From positions 82,728 to 146,727 of the forward strand of contig NZ_LGDE01000002.1 of assembly GCF_001279725.1 (NCBI RefSeq): 64,000 nt of DNA, read 5' to 3'. The translations under genes were made by a program, and so were the position numbers. Origin of the DNA: Streptomyces sp. WM4235. Its GTDB lineage: Bacteria; Actinomycetota; Actinomycetes; Streptomycetales; Streptomycetaceae. The notes under the pieces are model-generated. The model saw only the letters and a program-made list of their open reading frames with translations, had not been told where the DNA came from and made no database searches. This document shows positions 34,347-44,986 of the stretch, in pieces. Every line of letters starts with the position of its first letter. Position 1 is the stretch's first letter.

Positions 34347-35792
34347 ATGACTTCCACCCACGCCTTCTGGCTCGCCGGCCGCCTGGCCACCGGCGAGGAC
34401 AGCTTCGACGTCCACTCCCCGTGGGACGGTCGCCTGGTCGGCTCCGTCAGCGTGCCGACCGACGCACAGGTCGAAGAGGCCGTGGCCGCGGCGCACGCCG
34501 TGACGGCGGAGTTCTCCGCGACCCCCGCCCACGTACGGGCCGCCGCCCTGGACCACGTGTCCAAGCGGCTCGCCGAGCGCACCGAGGAGATCGCCCAGCT
34601 GATCTCCGCCGAGAACGGCAAGCCCATCAAGTGGGCCCGCGGCGAGGTCGGCCGTGCGGTGTCCGTGTTCCGTTTCGCCGCCGAGGAGGCCCGCCGCTTC
34701 AACGGGGGAGAGGCCCAGCGCCTGGACACCGACGCCGGTGGCGTCGGCCGGCTCGCGCTGACCCGCCGCTTCGTCAAGGGTCCCGTGCTCGGCATCGCGC
34801 CGTTCAACTTCCCGCTGAACCTGTGCGCCCACAAGGTGGCTCCCGCCATCGCCGTCGGCGCGCCGATCATCCTGAAGCCGGCCCCGGCCACCCCGCTCTC
34901 CGGCCTGATCCTCGGCGAGCTGCTCGCCGAGACGGACCTGCCGGTCGGCTCCTGGTCCGTCCTGCCCGTGGCGAACGACAAGATGCCCGCCCTGGTCAAG
35001 GACGAGCGCCTGCCCGTCATCTCCTTCACCGGCTCCGACACGGTCGGCTACGCCATCCAGCAGTCGGTGCCCCACAAGCACTGCACCCTGGAGCTCGGCG
35101 GCAACGCCGCGGCCGTCGTCCTCGCCGACTGGTCCTCCGAGGCCGACATCGACTGGGCCGCGACCCGTATCGCGACCTTCTCGAACTACCAGGCCGGCCA
35201 GTCCTGCATCTCGGTGCAGCGCGTGATCGCCGACGCCTCCGTGTACGACCGCCTCGTCGAGAAGGTCGTCGCCAAGGTCCGTGCCCAGGTCACCGGTGAC
35301 CCGTCCGACTCCGCCACCGACGTCGGCCCCCTCGTCTCCGAGGACGCCGCCAAGCGCGTCGAGTCCTGGGTGGACGAGGCCGTCTCCGCCGGCGCCAAGC
35401 TGCTCACCGGCGGCAAGCGCGAGGGTGCCTCGTACGAGCCCACCGTCGTCGCGGACCTGCCGGCCGGTGTCACGCTCGCCGTCGAGGAGGTCTTCGGGCC
35501 GGTCCTCACGCTGCAGAAGGTCGACGGGGTCGACGAGGCCTTCGCCGCCGTCAACGACTCGAAGTTCGGTCTGCAGACCGGCGTGTTCACCCGGGACATC
35601 CAGGTCGCGTTCCGCGCGCACCGCGAGCTGGAGGTCGGCGGTGTGATCGTCGGCGACGCGCCGTCCTACCGCGCCGACCAGATGCCGTACGGCGGCGTCA
35701 AGCAGTCCGGTGTCGGTCGCGAGGGCGTCCGCTACGCCATGGACGACTACACGTACGAGCGGGTCCTGGTCCTCACGGGCCTGGACATCTGA
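34347..35792 (+). CDS. Aldehyde dehydrogenase 3, possibly succinic semialdehyde dehydrogenase
   Basis: This 481-residue aldehyde dehydrogenase has IAPFNFPLNLCAHK, LELGGNAAAVV (Glu general base) and GQSCISVQR with nucleophile Cys287. The N terminus (FDVHSPWDGRLVGSV) and PFNFPLN are more like non-phosphorylating GAPDH/lactaldehyde- or semialdehyde-type enzymes than like dehydrogenases 1 and 2. Being downstream of gabT and pucR, oxidation of succinic semialdehyde to succinate is the most economical role. The substrate is inferred. A strong terminator follows at 35816-35860. Confidence 0.85.
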   Translation: MTSTHAFWLAGRLATGEDSFDVHSPWDGRLVGSVSVPTDAQVEEAVAAAHAVTAEFSATPAHVRAAALDHVSKRLAERTEEIAQLISAENGKPIKWARGEVGRAVSVFRFAAEEARRFNGGEAQRLDTDAGGVGRLALTRRFVKGPVLGIAPFNFPLNLCAHKVAPAIAVGAPIILKPAPATPLSGLILGELLAETDLPVGSWSVLPVANDKMPALVKDERLPVISFTGSDTVGYAIQQSVPHKHCTLELGGNAAAVVLADWSSEADIDWAATRIATFSNYQAGQSCISVQRVIADASVYDRLVEKVVAKVRAQVTGDPSDSATDVGPLVSEDAAKRVESWVDEAVSAGAKLLTGGKREGASYEPTVVADLPAGVTLAVEEVFGPVLTLQKVDGVDEAFAAVNDSKFGLQTGVFTRDIQVAFRAHRELEVGGVIVGDAPSYRADQMPYGGVKQSGVGREGVRYAMDDYTYERVLVLTGLDI

Positions 35793-35815
35793 GCGCACTC
35801 GTACGGCCATGAGCC

Positions 35816-35860
35816 GACGGCCGGAGCCCACTGTGCGGGGGCTCCGGCCGTCTCCTTTTC
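35816..35860 (+). terminator. Rho-independent-type terminator after aldehyde dehydrogenase 3
   Basis: GACGGCCGGAGCCC (35816-35829) pairs perfectly (14 bp) with GGGCTCCGGCCGTC (ending 35852), with an 8-base loop and the tail TCCTTTTC. Confidence 0.9.
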
Positions 35861-35976
35861 GCCCACCCGGCCGGACGCCCCTTTTCAGGGCGCACGAAAC
35901 GGGTACCACTCACCAGGTAGCACCGACCGGTATCCGGAAAGTCAACCGACTTCGGCGGCGAGGTGAGTCCCCTCTC

Positions 35977-37929
35977 ATGTCCGCAACACAGCCCAGCGGC
36001 ACTCAGCCCAAGGTGACCGAACGCGAGGCACGGCAGGTCGCGGAAGCGGCCCGGGAACAGGACTGGCGCAAGCCCAGCTTCGCGAAGGAGCTCTTCCTCG
36101 GGCGGTTCCGGCTCGACCTGATCCACCCCCATCCGCTGCCCGCCGACGAGGACGTCCGGCGCGGCGAGGCCTTCCTGGCCCGGCTGCGGCAGTTCTGCGA
36201 GACGCAGATCGACGGGGCCCGCATCGAACGCGAGGCGAGGATCCCCGACGAGACCGTGCGCGGACTGAAGGAACTCGGCGCACTCGGCATGAAGATCGAC
36301 CCGAAGTACGGGGGTCTCGGTCTCACCCAGGTGTACTACAACAAGGCGCTCGCCCTCGTCGGTTCGGTCAGCCCCGCCATCGGGGCCCTGCTCTCCGCCC
36401 ACCAGTCGATCGGCGTCCCCCAGCCGCTCAAGATGTTCGGCACCCGGGAGCAGAAGGACACCTACCTGCCCCGCTGCGCCACCACCGCCATCAGCGCCTT
36501 CCTGCTCACCGAGCCCGACGTGGGCTCCGACCCGGCGCGACTGGCCACCACGGCGGTACCGGACGAGAGCGGCGACGGGTACCTCCTCGACGGGGTGAAG
36601 CTCTGGACCACCAACGGGGTGGTCGCCGACCTGCTCGTCGTGATGGCCCGGGTGCCGAAGAGCGAGAACCACCGGGGCGGGATCACCGCCTTCGTGGTCG
36701 AGGCGGACTCGCCCGGCATCACCGTCGAGCACCGCAACGCCTTCATGGGCCTGCGCGGTCTGGAGAACGGCGTCACCCGCTTCCACCAGGTGCGGGTCCC
36801 CGCGGCCCAGCGGATCGGAGCCGAGGGCGCCGGTCTGAAGATCGCGCTGACCACCCTGAACACCGGCCGCCTCTCGCTGCCCGCCATGTGCGTCGGTGCC
36901 GGCAAGTGGTGTCTGAAGATCGCCCGCGAGTGGTCGGGCGTGCGCGAGCAGTGGGGCCGGCCGGTGGCCCGGCACGAGGCGGTCGGCGCCAAGATCGCCT
37001 TCATCGCCGCCACCACCTTCGCCCTGGAGGCCGTGGTCGACCTCGCCTCCCAGATGGCCGACGAGGACCGCAACGACATCCGCATCGAGGCCGCCCTCGC
37101 GAAGCTCTACGGCTCCGAGATGGCCTGCCTGATGGCCGACGAACTGGTCCAGATCCGCGGCGGACGCGGTTTCGAGACCGCCGAGTCGCTGGCCGCCCGC
37201 GGCGAGCGGGCCGTCCCCGCCGAACAGATGCTGCGCGATCTGCGCATCAACCGGATCTTCGAGGGCTCGACCGAGATCATGCACCTGCTCATCGCGCGGG
37301 AGGCGGTGGACGCCCACCTGTCGGTGGCCGGCGACCTCATCGACCCCGAGAAGGCCCTCGGCGACAAGGCGAAGGCCGGCGCCCGGGCGGCCGGGTTCTA
37401 CGCGCGCTGGCTGCCCAGACTGGCCACCGGGGCCGGCCAGGTGCCGGGGACCTACCGGGAGTTCCACCCCGACGGCCACCCCGACCTCGCCACCCACCTG
37501 CGCTACGTCGAGCGGACCTCCCGCAAACTCGCCCGATCGACGTTCTACGCCATGTCCCGCTGGCAGGGGCGGATGGAGACGAAGCAGGGCTTCCTCGGCC
37601 GGATCGTGGACATCGGCGCCGAACTCTTCGCGATGAGCGCCGCCTGTGTGCGCGCCGAGCACCTGCGCGCGACCGGCGAGCACGGCCGCGAGGCCTACCA
37701 ACTCGCCGACGCCTTCTGCCGGCAGTCCCGGATCCGCGTCGAGGAACTCTTCGGCCGGCTCTGGTCCAACACCGACGACCTGGACGGCAAGGTCGTCGCC
37801 GGGGTGCTGTCCGGCACCTACACCTGGCTGGAGGAGGGCATCCTCGACCCCTCGGGCGACGGCCCGTGGATCGCCGACGCCACCCCGGGCCCGTCCACCC
37901 GCGAAAACGTCCACCGCCCGCTGCGCTGA
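35977..37929 (+). CDS. Acyl-CoA dehydrogenase (long form)
   Basis: This 650-residue flavoprotein is longer than the common ~380-residue enzymes and resembles VLCAD/ACAD9-type proteins. Core signs are FLLTEPDVGSDPARL (FAD/substrate), KLWTTNGVVADLLVV, and GGRGFETAE followed by RINRIFEGSTEIM with the catalytic-base Glu429. The C-terminal ~200 residues are an extra helical domain with a DEAD-like conserved tail (LAELFAMSAACVRAEHL). It introduces the C2-C3 double bond in fatty acyl-CoA. ATG at 35977 follows GAGGTGAG. It is transcribed alone after the terminator. Confidence 0.88.
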   Translation: MSATQPSGTQPKVTEREARQVAEAAREQDWRKPSFAKELFLGRFRLDLIHPHPLPADEDVRRGEAFLARLRQFCETQIDGARIEREARIPDETVRGLKELGALGMKIDPKYGGLGLTQVYYNKALALVGSVSPAIGALLSAHQSIGVPQPLKMFGTREQKDTYLPRCATTAISAFLLTEPDVGSDPARLATTAVPDESGDGYLLDGVKLWTTNGVVADLLVVMARVPKSENHRGGITAFVVEADSPGITVEHRNAFMGLRGLENGVTRFHQVRVPAAQRIGAEGAGLKIALTTLNTGRLSLPAMCVGAGKWCLKIAREWSGVREQWGRPVARHEAVGAKIAFIAATTFALEAVVDLASQMADEDRNDIRIEAALAKLYGSEMACLMADELVQIRGGRGFETAESLAARGERAVPAEQMLRDLRINRIFEGSTEIMHLLIAREAVDAHLSVAGDLIDPEKALGDKAKAGARAAGFYARWLPRLATGAGQVPGTYREFHPDGHPDLATHLRYVERTSRKLARSTFYAMSRWQGRMETKQGFLGRIVDIGAELFAMSAACVRAEHLRATGEHGREAYQLADAFCRQSRIRVEELFGRLWSNTDDLDGKVVAGVLSGTYTWLEEGILDPSGDGPWIADATPGPSTRENVHRPLR

Positions 37930-38039
37930 CCTGCGAGGATCAAGACGGGCCCGAGCCACGAGGAGCGATCCGAGCGACCGAGGGAGCGGCCCGCGCGAAC
38001 AGGACGAGTACCGGCACGAGCACGAGGCGGACGGGAACG

Positions 38040-39308
38040 ATGGCGATGGCCGAGGAAGACCGTCACAGCCGACGGCTGGCCTGGTGCGTGGCGCACCTGC
38101 TGCGCCACGCACCGGACCCCGTCACCGCCGACCTGACGGGCCGGCTGGACGACACCACCCGCAAGTACCTGCTCCGCGACGAGTACCTGCCCGCCTCCCT
38201 CGTCACGCTCGTGCTGCGGCACGGCAGCGACGAGGACCGGCGGACCGTCGCCCGCAACCCGCGCGTGTTCGGGCGCCCGCTGCCGGGCCTGCCCGGACCC
38301 GCGCGGTACGCGGCCCGCCCCGCGCCCGGCCCGGAACTCCTCGCGGCCCTCGGCGTCGGCCCCGGACCGCTGGACACCGACGAACTGATCGGGCTGCTGC
38401 GCGCGCACGGCGCCCGCCCCCGGCTCCCGCTCACCCTGCTGCGGCTGCCGCACACCCTCGACCCCGAACTGCTGCGCGCCCGGCACGCCCGCGACCCGTT
38501 GCCGCCCGGCGCGATCGAGGCGCTGCTCCTGGTCGGCGACCTGCCCCTGGACGTGTCCGTCGCGCTGCTCGCCGGCACGCCGGGGGAGACGTACGGGCGC
38601 CGCTGGTACCGCCCCGCCGTACGGGCCGTCCGGATGGGGCTCCTGACCTGCGACGAGCTGGTCTCCCGCGTGACTCCCGCCGGGCGGACCCTGCTCCTGG
38701 CGGACCTGTCCGCCGGTCCGGGCGGGCTGCGCTGGAACGTGCCCGAGCAGGCCGAGGTCCGGTCCGCCGTGCGCCGGGTGCTGCGACCCACCCTGGGTGA
38801 CGACCCGCGCTGGTGGCCGATCCTGAGCCGGCGTGCCGTCGGCTTCGGCGGCACGCTGCCCGAACTGGTCGAGGTCGTGGCCGCGCGGGAGACGCCTCCG
38901 GCCGGTGTCCACACGGGCCCCGAACCGGTCGGCGGGGTGGAGCGCGAACTGGCCCTGGTCAGCCTGGCCGTGCCGATGGAACAGGTCAGCGAGGACATTC
39001 GATGGGTCCGTGACTGCCTCGACCGGGGCCTGCTCACCGGGGCCGACGTGATCCGCCACAAGGTGCCCGCCTGCTGGGCCCTGGACGAGGACCACTGGCT
39101 CGGCGACATCGACCACCCCGACCGCCACGACCGTCCCGAGGCCGTCCACGCGGCCCGCGCCGAGGCGGACCGACTGTTCGCCGAGGCCCTCGGCGCGGAC
39201 GCGGACGCCTGGTGGCGGGCCGCCCGGGCGCTCCCCGACTTCGCCGGGACGCTGCCGGAGCTGTTGGCCGGTGTGATTCAAGGGGACTCCGTGTCCAACC
39301 GCACCTGA
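38040..39308 (+). CDS. Hypothetical actinobacterial protein of unknown family
   Basis: This encodes 422 residues with no transmembrane helix or signal. Repeated Leu-rich helical patches (ELIGLLRAHGARPRL, EALLLVGDLPLDVSVALLAG, LPELVEVVAARETP) suggest an all-alpha, HEAT-like solenoid; that is inference from periodicity. RYAARPAPG and WRAARALPDFAGTLPELL give Trp/Arg-rich patches. ATG at 38040 or the ATG two codons later may start it. It sits ~20 bp upstream of dxr and probably shares a transcript. I do not recognise a family. Confidence 0.6.
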   Translation: MAMAEEDRHSRRLAWCVAHLLRHAPDPVTADLTGRLDDTTRKYLLRDEYLPASLVTLVLRHGSDEDRRTVARNPRVFGRPLPGLPGPARYAARPAPGPELLAALGVGPGPLDTDELIGLLRAHGARPRLPLTLLRLPHTLDPELLRARHARDPLPPGAIEALLLVGDLPLDVSVALLAGTPGETYGRRWYRPAVRAVRMGLLTCDELVSRVTPAGRTLLLADLSAGPGGLRWNVPEQAEVRSAVRRVLRPTLGDDPRWWPILSRRAVGFGGTLPELVEVVAARETPPAGVHTGPEPVGGVERELALVSLAVPMEQVSEDIRWVRDCLDRGLLTGADVIRHKVPACWALDEDHWLGDIDHPDRHDRPEAVHAARAEADRLFAEALGADADAWWRAARALPDFAGTLPELLAGVIQGDSVSNRT

Positions 39309-39328
39309 GTTGCGGCAACAATGGGAGC

Positions 39329-40582
39329 ATGAGCGACAGCCCAGCCCCCCTCGCCGATCCGCACCTCCTCTTCGACCCCGCGGTCGGCCGCCGGGACATC
39401 GTCATCCTCGGGTCGACCGGGTCCATCGGGACCCAGGCCATCGACCTCGCCCTGCGCAACCCGGACCGCTTCCGCGTGACCGCGCTGTCCGCCGCCGGCG
39501 GGCGCGTCGCGCTGCTGGCCGAGCAGGCCCGGCTGCTGCGGGTCGACACGGTCGCCGTGGCCGACGAGGACGCCGTACCGGCCCTGAAAGAGGCGCTGAG
39601 CGCCCAGTACGGCGGCGGCGAGCCGCTGCCGGAGATCCTGGCCGGACCCGACGCGGCGAGCGAACTGGCCGCCTCCGCGTGCCACACCGTGCTCAACGGC
39701 ATCACCGGCTCCATCGGCCTCGCGCCCACCCTCGCCGCCCTGCGGGCCGGCCGGACCCTGGCCCTGGCCAACAAGGAATCGCTGATCGTCGGCGGCCCCC
39801 TGGTCAAGGCGCTGGCGAAGCCCGGTCAGATCATCCCGGTGGACTCCGAGCACGCCGCGCTGTTCCAGGCGCTCGCCGCCGGCACCCGCGCCGACGTGCG
39901 CAAGCTCGTGGTCACCGCCTCCGGCGGCCCCTTCCGCGGCCGCACCCGCGCCGAGCTGGCCCACGTCACCGTCCAGGACGCGCTGGCGCACCCCACCTGG
40001 GCCATGGGCCCGGTCATCACGATCAACTCGGCGACCCTGGTCAACAAGGGGCTGGAGGTCATCGAGGCGCACCTGCTCTACGACATCCCCTTCGACCGCA
40101 TCGAGGTCGTCGTCCACCCGCAGTCCTACGTCCACTCGATGGTCGAGTTCACGGACGGCTCCACCCTGGCGCAGGCCACCCCGCCGGACATGCGCGGCCC
40201 GATCGCGATCGGCCTCGGCTGGCCCGAGCGGATCCCCGACGCGGCCCCGGCGTTCGACTGGACCAAGGCGTCGAGCTGGGAGTTCTTCCCGCTGGACACC
40301 GAGGCCTTCCCGTCGGTGGGACTGGCCCGCCACGTGGGCGCACTGGGCGGTACCGCCCCGGCCGTGTTCAATGCGGCGAACGAGGAGTGCGTGGCCGCCT
40401 TCCTGGCCGGTCGGCTGCCGTTCACAGCAATCATGGATACGGTCTCCGCTGTGGTCGATGAGCACGGAACGCCGGAGGCGGGAACTTCCCTGACCGTCCG
40501 GGACGTCCTTGAAGCGGAGACCTGGGCCAGGGCCCGGGCACGGGAGATGGCGGCACGCGCCGCCGTGGAGGCGAGCGCATGA
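39329..40582 (+). CDS. dxr: 1-deoxy-D-xylulose 5-phosphate reductoisomerase
   Basis: This 417-residue MEP-pathway enzyme turns DXP into MEP with NADPH. The NADPH loop [15 protein letters not shown] is at ~25-39. The metal/substrate set is [23 protein letters not shown] (metal Asp/Glu), TASGGPFRG and the flexible-loop [24 protein letters not shown]. The length is slightly long because of the N-terminal ~20 residues. Its stop overlaps the protease ATG (ATGA). With ispG downstream this is an isoprenoid gene group. Confidence 0.95.
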   Translation: MSDSPAPLADPHLLFDPAVGRRDIVILGSTGSIGTQAIDLALRNPDRFRVTALSAAGGRVALLAEQARLLRVDTVAVADEDAVPALKEALSAQYGGGEPLPEILAGPDAASELAASACHTVLNGITGSIGLAPTLAALRAGRTLALANKESLIVGGPLVKALAKPGQIIPVDSEHAALFQALAAGTRADVRKLVVTASGGPFRGRTRAELAHVTVQDALAHPTWAMGPVITINSATLVNKGLEVIEAHLLYDIPFDRIEVVVHPQSYVHSMVEFTDGSTLAQATPPDMRGPIAIGLGWPERIPDAAPAFDWTKASSWEFFPLDTEAFPSVGLARHVGALGGTAPAVFNAANEECVAAFLAGRLPFTAIMDTVSAVVDEHGTPEAGTSLTVRDVLEAETWARARAREMAARAAVEASA

Positions 40583-41880
40583 CGATACTGCTGACCCTGA
40601 TCGGTGTGGTCGTCTTCGCGGTCGGCCTGCTGGTCTCCATCGCCTGGCACGAACTCGGCCACCTCTCCACGGCCAAGATGTTCGGCATCCGCGTGCCCCA
40701 GTACATGGTCGGCTTCGGCAGGACCGTCTGGTCGCGGAAGAAGGGCGACACGGAGTACGGGATAAAGGCCATCCCGATGGGCGGCTACATCCGCATGATC
40801 GGGATGTTCCCGCCCGGCGAGGACGGCAAGGTCACCGCCCGCTCGACGTCGCCCTTCCGCTCGATGATCGAGGACGCGCGCTCCGCCGCGTACGAGGAGC
40901 TCCAGCCCGGCGACGAGACGCGGCTGTTCTACACGCGCAAGCCGTGGAAGCGCGTGATCGTGATGTTCGCCGGGCCGTTCATGAACCTGGTCCTGGCCGT
41001 GGCCATCTTCCTGGCCACGCTGATGACCTTCGGCGTGAACACCCAGACCACCGTGGTCAGCAGCGTGTCCGACTGCGTCCTCCAGCAGAGCGAGAAGCGC
41101 GACAAGTGCGCCGCCGGCGACCCGGTGGCCCCCGCCAAGGCCGCGGGCCTGCTGCAGGGGGACAAGATCGTCGCGTTCAACGGCAGGAAGGTCGACGACT
41201 GGTCGGCGCTCCAGAAGGACATCCGCGCCACCGTCGGCCCGGCCACCGTCACCGTGGAGCGCGCGGGCCGCCTGGTCGACCTGAAGCCCACCCTGATCGA
41301 GAACACGGTCGCCAAGACCGACGGTCGCGGCGAGTACGTCAAGGACCAGTACGTCACCGCGGGCTTCCTCGGCTTCGCGCCGGCCAGCGGGTACGTGGAG
41401 CAGTCCTTCCCGCAGGCCGCCTCCCGCATGGGCGACATGATGGAGTCCGGGGTCGAGTCCCTGGTCGCGCTGCCGTCCAAGATCCCGGCCCTGTGGAACT
41501 CCGTCTTCAACGGCGCCGAGCGCGACGTGAACGGCCCGATGGGCATCGTGGGCGCCGCCCGGGTCAGCGGCGAGATCTTCACCCTGGACCTGCCGCCCAC
41601 CCACATCCTGGTGATCTTCCTGAACCTGGTGGCGGGCTTCAACCTCTCGCTGTTCCTGTTCAACATGCTGCCGCTGCTGCCGCTCGACGGCGGTCACATC
41701 GCGGGCGCGCTGTGGGAGTCGGTGCGACGCAACGTGGCCCGTGTCTTCCGCCGGCCGGACCCCGGTCCGTTCGACGTGGCGCGGCTGATGCCCTTGGCCT
41801 ACGTGGTGGCGGGAGTCTTCGTCTGCTTCACCCTGCTGGTGCTCGTGGCGGACGTGGTGAACCCGATCAAGATCACCTGA
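40579..41880 (+). CDS. Site-2 (RseP/Rip-type) zinc metalloprotease
   Basis: This 433-residue intramembrane protease has the zinc motif HELGH (residues 24-28) in the first helix, a PDZ domain (around 150-270, [14 protein letters not shown]), and the second-metal motif [13 protein letters not shown] near 360. In actinobacteria Rip1-type enzymes cut anti-sigma factors. The translated overlap with dxr and the ispG neighbour are standard for bacteria, which often join this protease to the MEP genes. A ~35-residue cysteine-containing loop ([15 protein letters not shown]) precedes the PDZ region. Confidence 0.92.
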   Translation: MTILLTLIGVVVFAVGLLVSIAWHELGHLSTAKMFGIRVPQYMVGFGRTVWSRKKGDTEYGIKAIPMGGYIRMIGMFPPGEDGKVTARSTSPFRSMIEDARSAAYEELQPGDETRLFYTRKPWKRVIVMFAGPFMNLVLAVAIFLATLMTFGVNTQTTVVSSVSDCVLQQSEKRDKCAAGDPVAPAKAAGLLQGDKIVAFNGRKVDDWSALQKDIRATVGPATVTVERAGRLVDLKPTLIENTVAKTDGRGEYVKDQYVTAGFLGFAPASGYVEQSFPQAASRMGDMMESGVESLVALPSKIPALWNSVFNGAERDVNGPMGIVGAARVSGEIFTLDLPPTHILVIFLNLVAGFNLSLFLFNMLPLLPLDGGHIAGALWESVRRNVARVFRRPDPGPFDVARLMPLAYVVAGVFVCFTLLVLVADVVNPIKIT

Positions 41881-41941
41881 CGCGTCCGGTCCGATCTCCG
41901 GATCGACCGCTCATGCGAAAGTCGTACGACCGTGCGTAGGA

Positions 41942-41966
41942 GGCCGGGCACACATCGTGCCCGGCC
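41942..41966 (+). terminator. Hairpin between the site-2 protease and ispG
   Basis: GGCCGGGCAC (41942-41951) pairs with GTGCCCGGCC (41957-41966), 10 bp with a 5-base loop (acatc). The tail CTTCGCG has little U, so it could instead be a processing signal. Confidence 0.6.
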
Positions 41967-42086
41967 CTTCGCGTTCGGGTGGCACACCCCCGGCGATGCG
42001 TGGGTCCCGCGCTGATTGGCGTAATCTCGAAGCCTGGAGCCCGCCGATCTCGGGACCTTGATCCACACCTTGGGGTTGCACAGCAG

Positions 42087-43244
<1,158 letters not shown>

Positions 43245-43267
43245 GCGACCCCGCCGACACCGCTGAG

Positions 43268-43312
43268 GCCCCGGCCCGTTCCCGCAGCTCGCGGGCGGGG
43301 CCGGGGCTTTTT
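43268..43312 (+). terminator. Terminator after ispG
   Basis: A 10-bp GC stem (GCCCCGGCCC, 43268-43277, with GGGCCGGGGC, 43298-43307) contains a second stem (CCCGC/GCGGG) and ends with TTTTT (43308-43312). Confidence 0.93.
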
Positions 43313-43391
43313 CGTGACCCGTGGGACCAGGCATCCTCATGCGACGCCGGGTACAGTTCGGGGATCAGCAGACTTGCATGGTGAGGCCCCA

Positions 43392-44237
43392 GTGTTGACG
43401 CAGACCACCACCCGGGTCCTTGAGCCCAGTGATCTCGACGCCGCGCTCGCGGTCCTGGGACGTGACCCCGTCGAGAACGCCTTCGTCACCTCGCGCGTCC
43501 AGGTCGCCGGGCTCGACCCGTGGCGCCTCGGCGGCGAGATGTGGGGCTGGTACACCGACGGCGCGCTCCAGGCCCTCTGTTACGCGGGAGCCAACCTGGT
43601 CCCCGTCTGCGCCGGACCCGACGCCGTACGCGCCTTCGCCGACCGGGCCCGCCGCACCGGCCGCCGCTGCTCCTCCATCGTCGGCCCGGCCGAGGCCACC
43701 CGGCTGCTGTGGCAGCTCCTGGAGCCCAGCTGGGGCCCTGCCCGGGACGTCCGCTCCCGCCAACCCCTCATGATCATCGAACAGCCGTCGACCGAGGTCA
43801 GGGCGGATCCCCTGGTCCGCCGGATCCGCAAGGACGAACTGGACCTGATCATGCCCGCCTGCGTGGCGATGTTCACCGAGGAGGTCGGCATCTCCCCGCT
43901 CGCCGGGGACGGCGGCCTGCTCTACCAGGCCCGGGTCGCCGAACTCGTCGGCTCCGGCCGCTCCTTCGCACGCGTCGAGGACGGCAAGGTCGTCTTCAAG
44001 GCGGAGATCGGCGCCGCCACCCCCCGCGCCTGCCAGATCCAGGGCGTCTGGGTCGACCCCGAGTTCCGCGGCCGGGGGCACTCCGAGGCCGGCATGGCGG
44101 CCGTCGTCGAGTACGCGCTGCGCGACGTGGCCCCGGTGGTCAGCCTCTACGTCAACGACTTCAACACCGCCGCCCGGGCGTCCTACCGCCGCGTGGGCTT
44201 CCGCGAGGTCGGCGCGTTCATGAGCGTGCTCTTCTGA
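43392..44237 (+). CDS. GNAT N-acetyltransferase with N-terminal DUF4081-like domain
   Basis: This 281-residue protein has an N-terminal half (to ~140) of the DUF4081 type, with DAALAVLGRDPVENAFV near the start, joined to a C-terminal GNAT domain. The acetyl-CoA loop is in QIQGVWVDPEFRGRGHSEA (R/Q-x-x-G-x-G/A pattern), followed by SLYVNDFNTAARASYRRVGF. GTG at 43392 follows GTGAGG. It may acetylate a small amine or protein; the substrate is unknown. A second GNAT gene follows. Confidence 0.83.
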   Translation: MLTQTTTRVLEPSDLDAALAVLGRDPVENAFVTSRVQVAGLDPWRLGGEMWGWYTDGALQALCYAGANLVPVCAGPDAVRAFADRARRTGRRCSSIVGPAEATRLLWQLLEPSWGPARDVRSRQPLMIIEQPSTEVRADPLVRRIRKDELDLIMPACVAMFTEEVGISPLAGDGGLLYQARVAELVGSGRSFARVEDGKVVFKAEIGAATPRACQIQGVWVDPEFRGRGHSEAGMAAVVEYALRDVAPVVSLYVNDFNTAARASYRRVGFREVGAFMSVLF

Positions 44238-44287
44238 CCCGACCCGACCCCGGCCCGCTCCACCCGCGGCGGCCGGCTCCCGCGGAA

Positions 44288-44310
44288 CCCGGGGCGTCGG
44301 CGCCCCCGGG
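44288..44310 (+). terminator. Putative hairpin between the two GNAT genes
   Basis: CCCGGGGCG (44288-44296) and CGCCCC-c-GGG (44301-44310, one bulge) form a stem with a TCGG tetraloop-size loop. No U-run. Confidence 0.4.
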
Positions 44311-44371
44311 GCGGGCCGCCGGCCGAGAGGGCCACGTATCCCTGGCCGGTACCCCCGAGTAAGGTCACGGC

Positions 44372-44944
44372 ATGCTGCCTACCTCCGAGGGCGACGACCC
44401 CGACCGGCCCGCCGGACTCCGCATCGCCGCCCTCGACCTCGCCGCCCGCGTGGACGAGGCCCTGCGCGTGCAAGCCGTCGCGTTCGGGCTCAGCGACGAC
44501 GAGGTCGGCATCCGGCGCTACATCGTCCAACGCCACATGGACTGCCGGGGCGCCCGCGCCCTGGGGGCGTTCACCGAGGACGGCGCGCTCGCCGGATTCG
44601 TGTACGGCATGCCCAACGACCGCGACCACTGGTGGTCCACCGTCGTCGAACCGCACCTGCGAGCCGGCGGCCACGACGGCTGGCTCGACCACTCCTTCGT
44701 CATCACCGAACTCCACGTGCACCCCGGATTCCAGGGCCGGGGCGTCGGCCGCGCCCTGATCACGCGGATCACCGACACCGCCGCCGAGCCCCGCTCGATC
44801 CTGTCCGCCATCGACACCGAGAGCCCCGCCCGCGGCCTCTACCGCGCCCTCGGCTACACCGACCTCGCCCGCCGGGTGCACTTCCCCAGCGCGAGCCTGC
44901 CGTACGCCGTCATGGGCGCCCCGCTGCCCCTGCACCGGCGCTGA
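44372..44944 (+). CDS. GNAT-family N-acetyltransferase
   Basis: This 190-residue GNAT protein has ITELHVHPGFQGRGVGRALITRI, the beta4-alpha3 acetyl-CoA loop (Q/R-G-x-G-R/A), and TESPARGLYRALGY at the C-terminal strand. The early LSDDEVGIRRYIVQRH region is helical. Substrate unknown. It is 135 bp after the DUF4081-type gene and 42 bp before proS. Confidence 0.83.
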   Translation: MLPTSEGDDPDRPAGLRIAALDLAARVDEALRVQAVAFGLSDDEVGIRRYIVQRHMDCRGARALGAFTEDGALAGFVYGMPNDRDHWWSTVVEPHLRAGGHDGWLDHSFVITELHVHPGFQGRGVGRALITRITDTAAEPRSILSAIDTESPARGLYRALGYTDLARRVHFPSASLPYAVMGAPLPLHRR

Positions 44945-44986
44945 ATTCGTTTCGGACCCCGCGCCGGTCCCCGATAGCCTCCCGTC

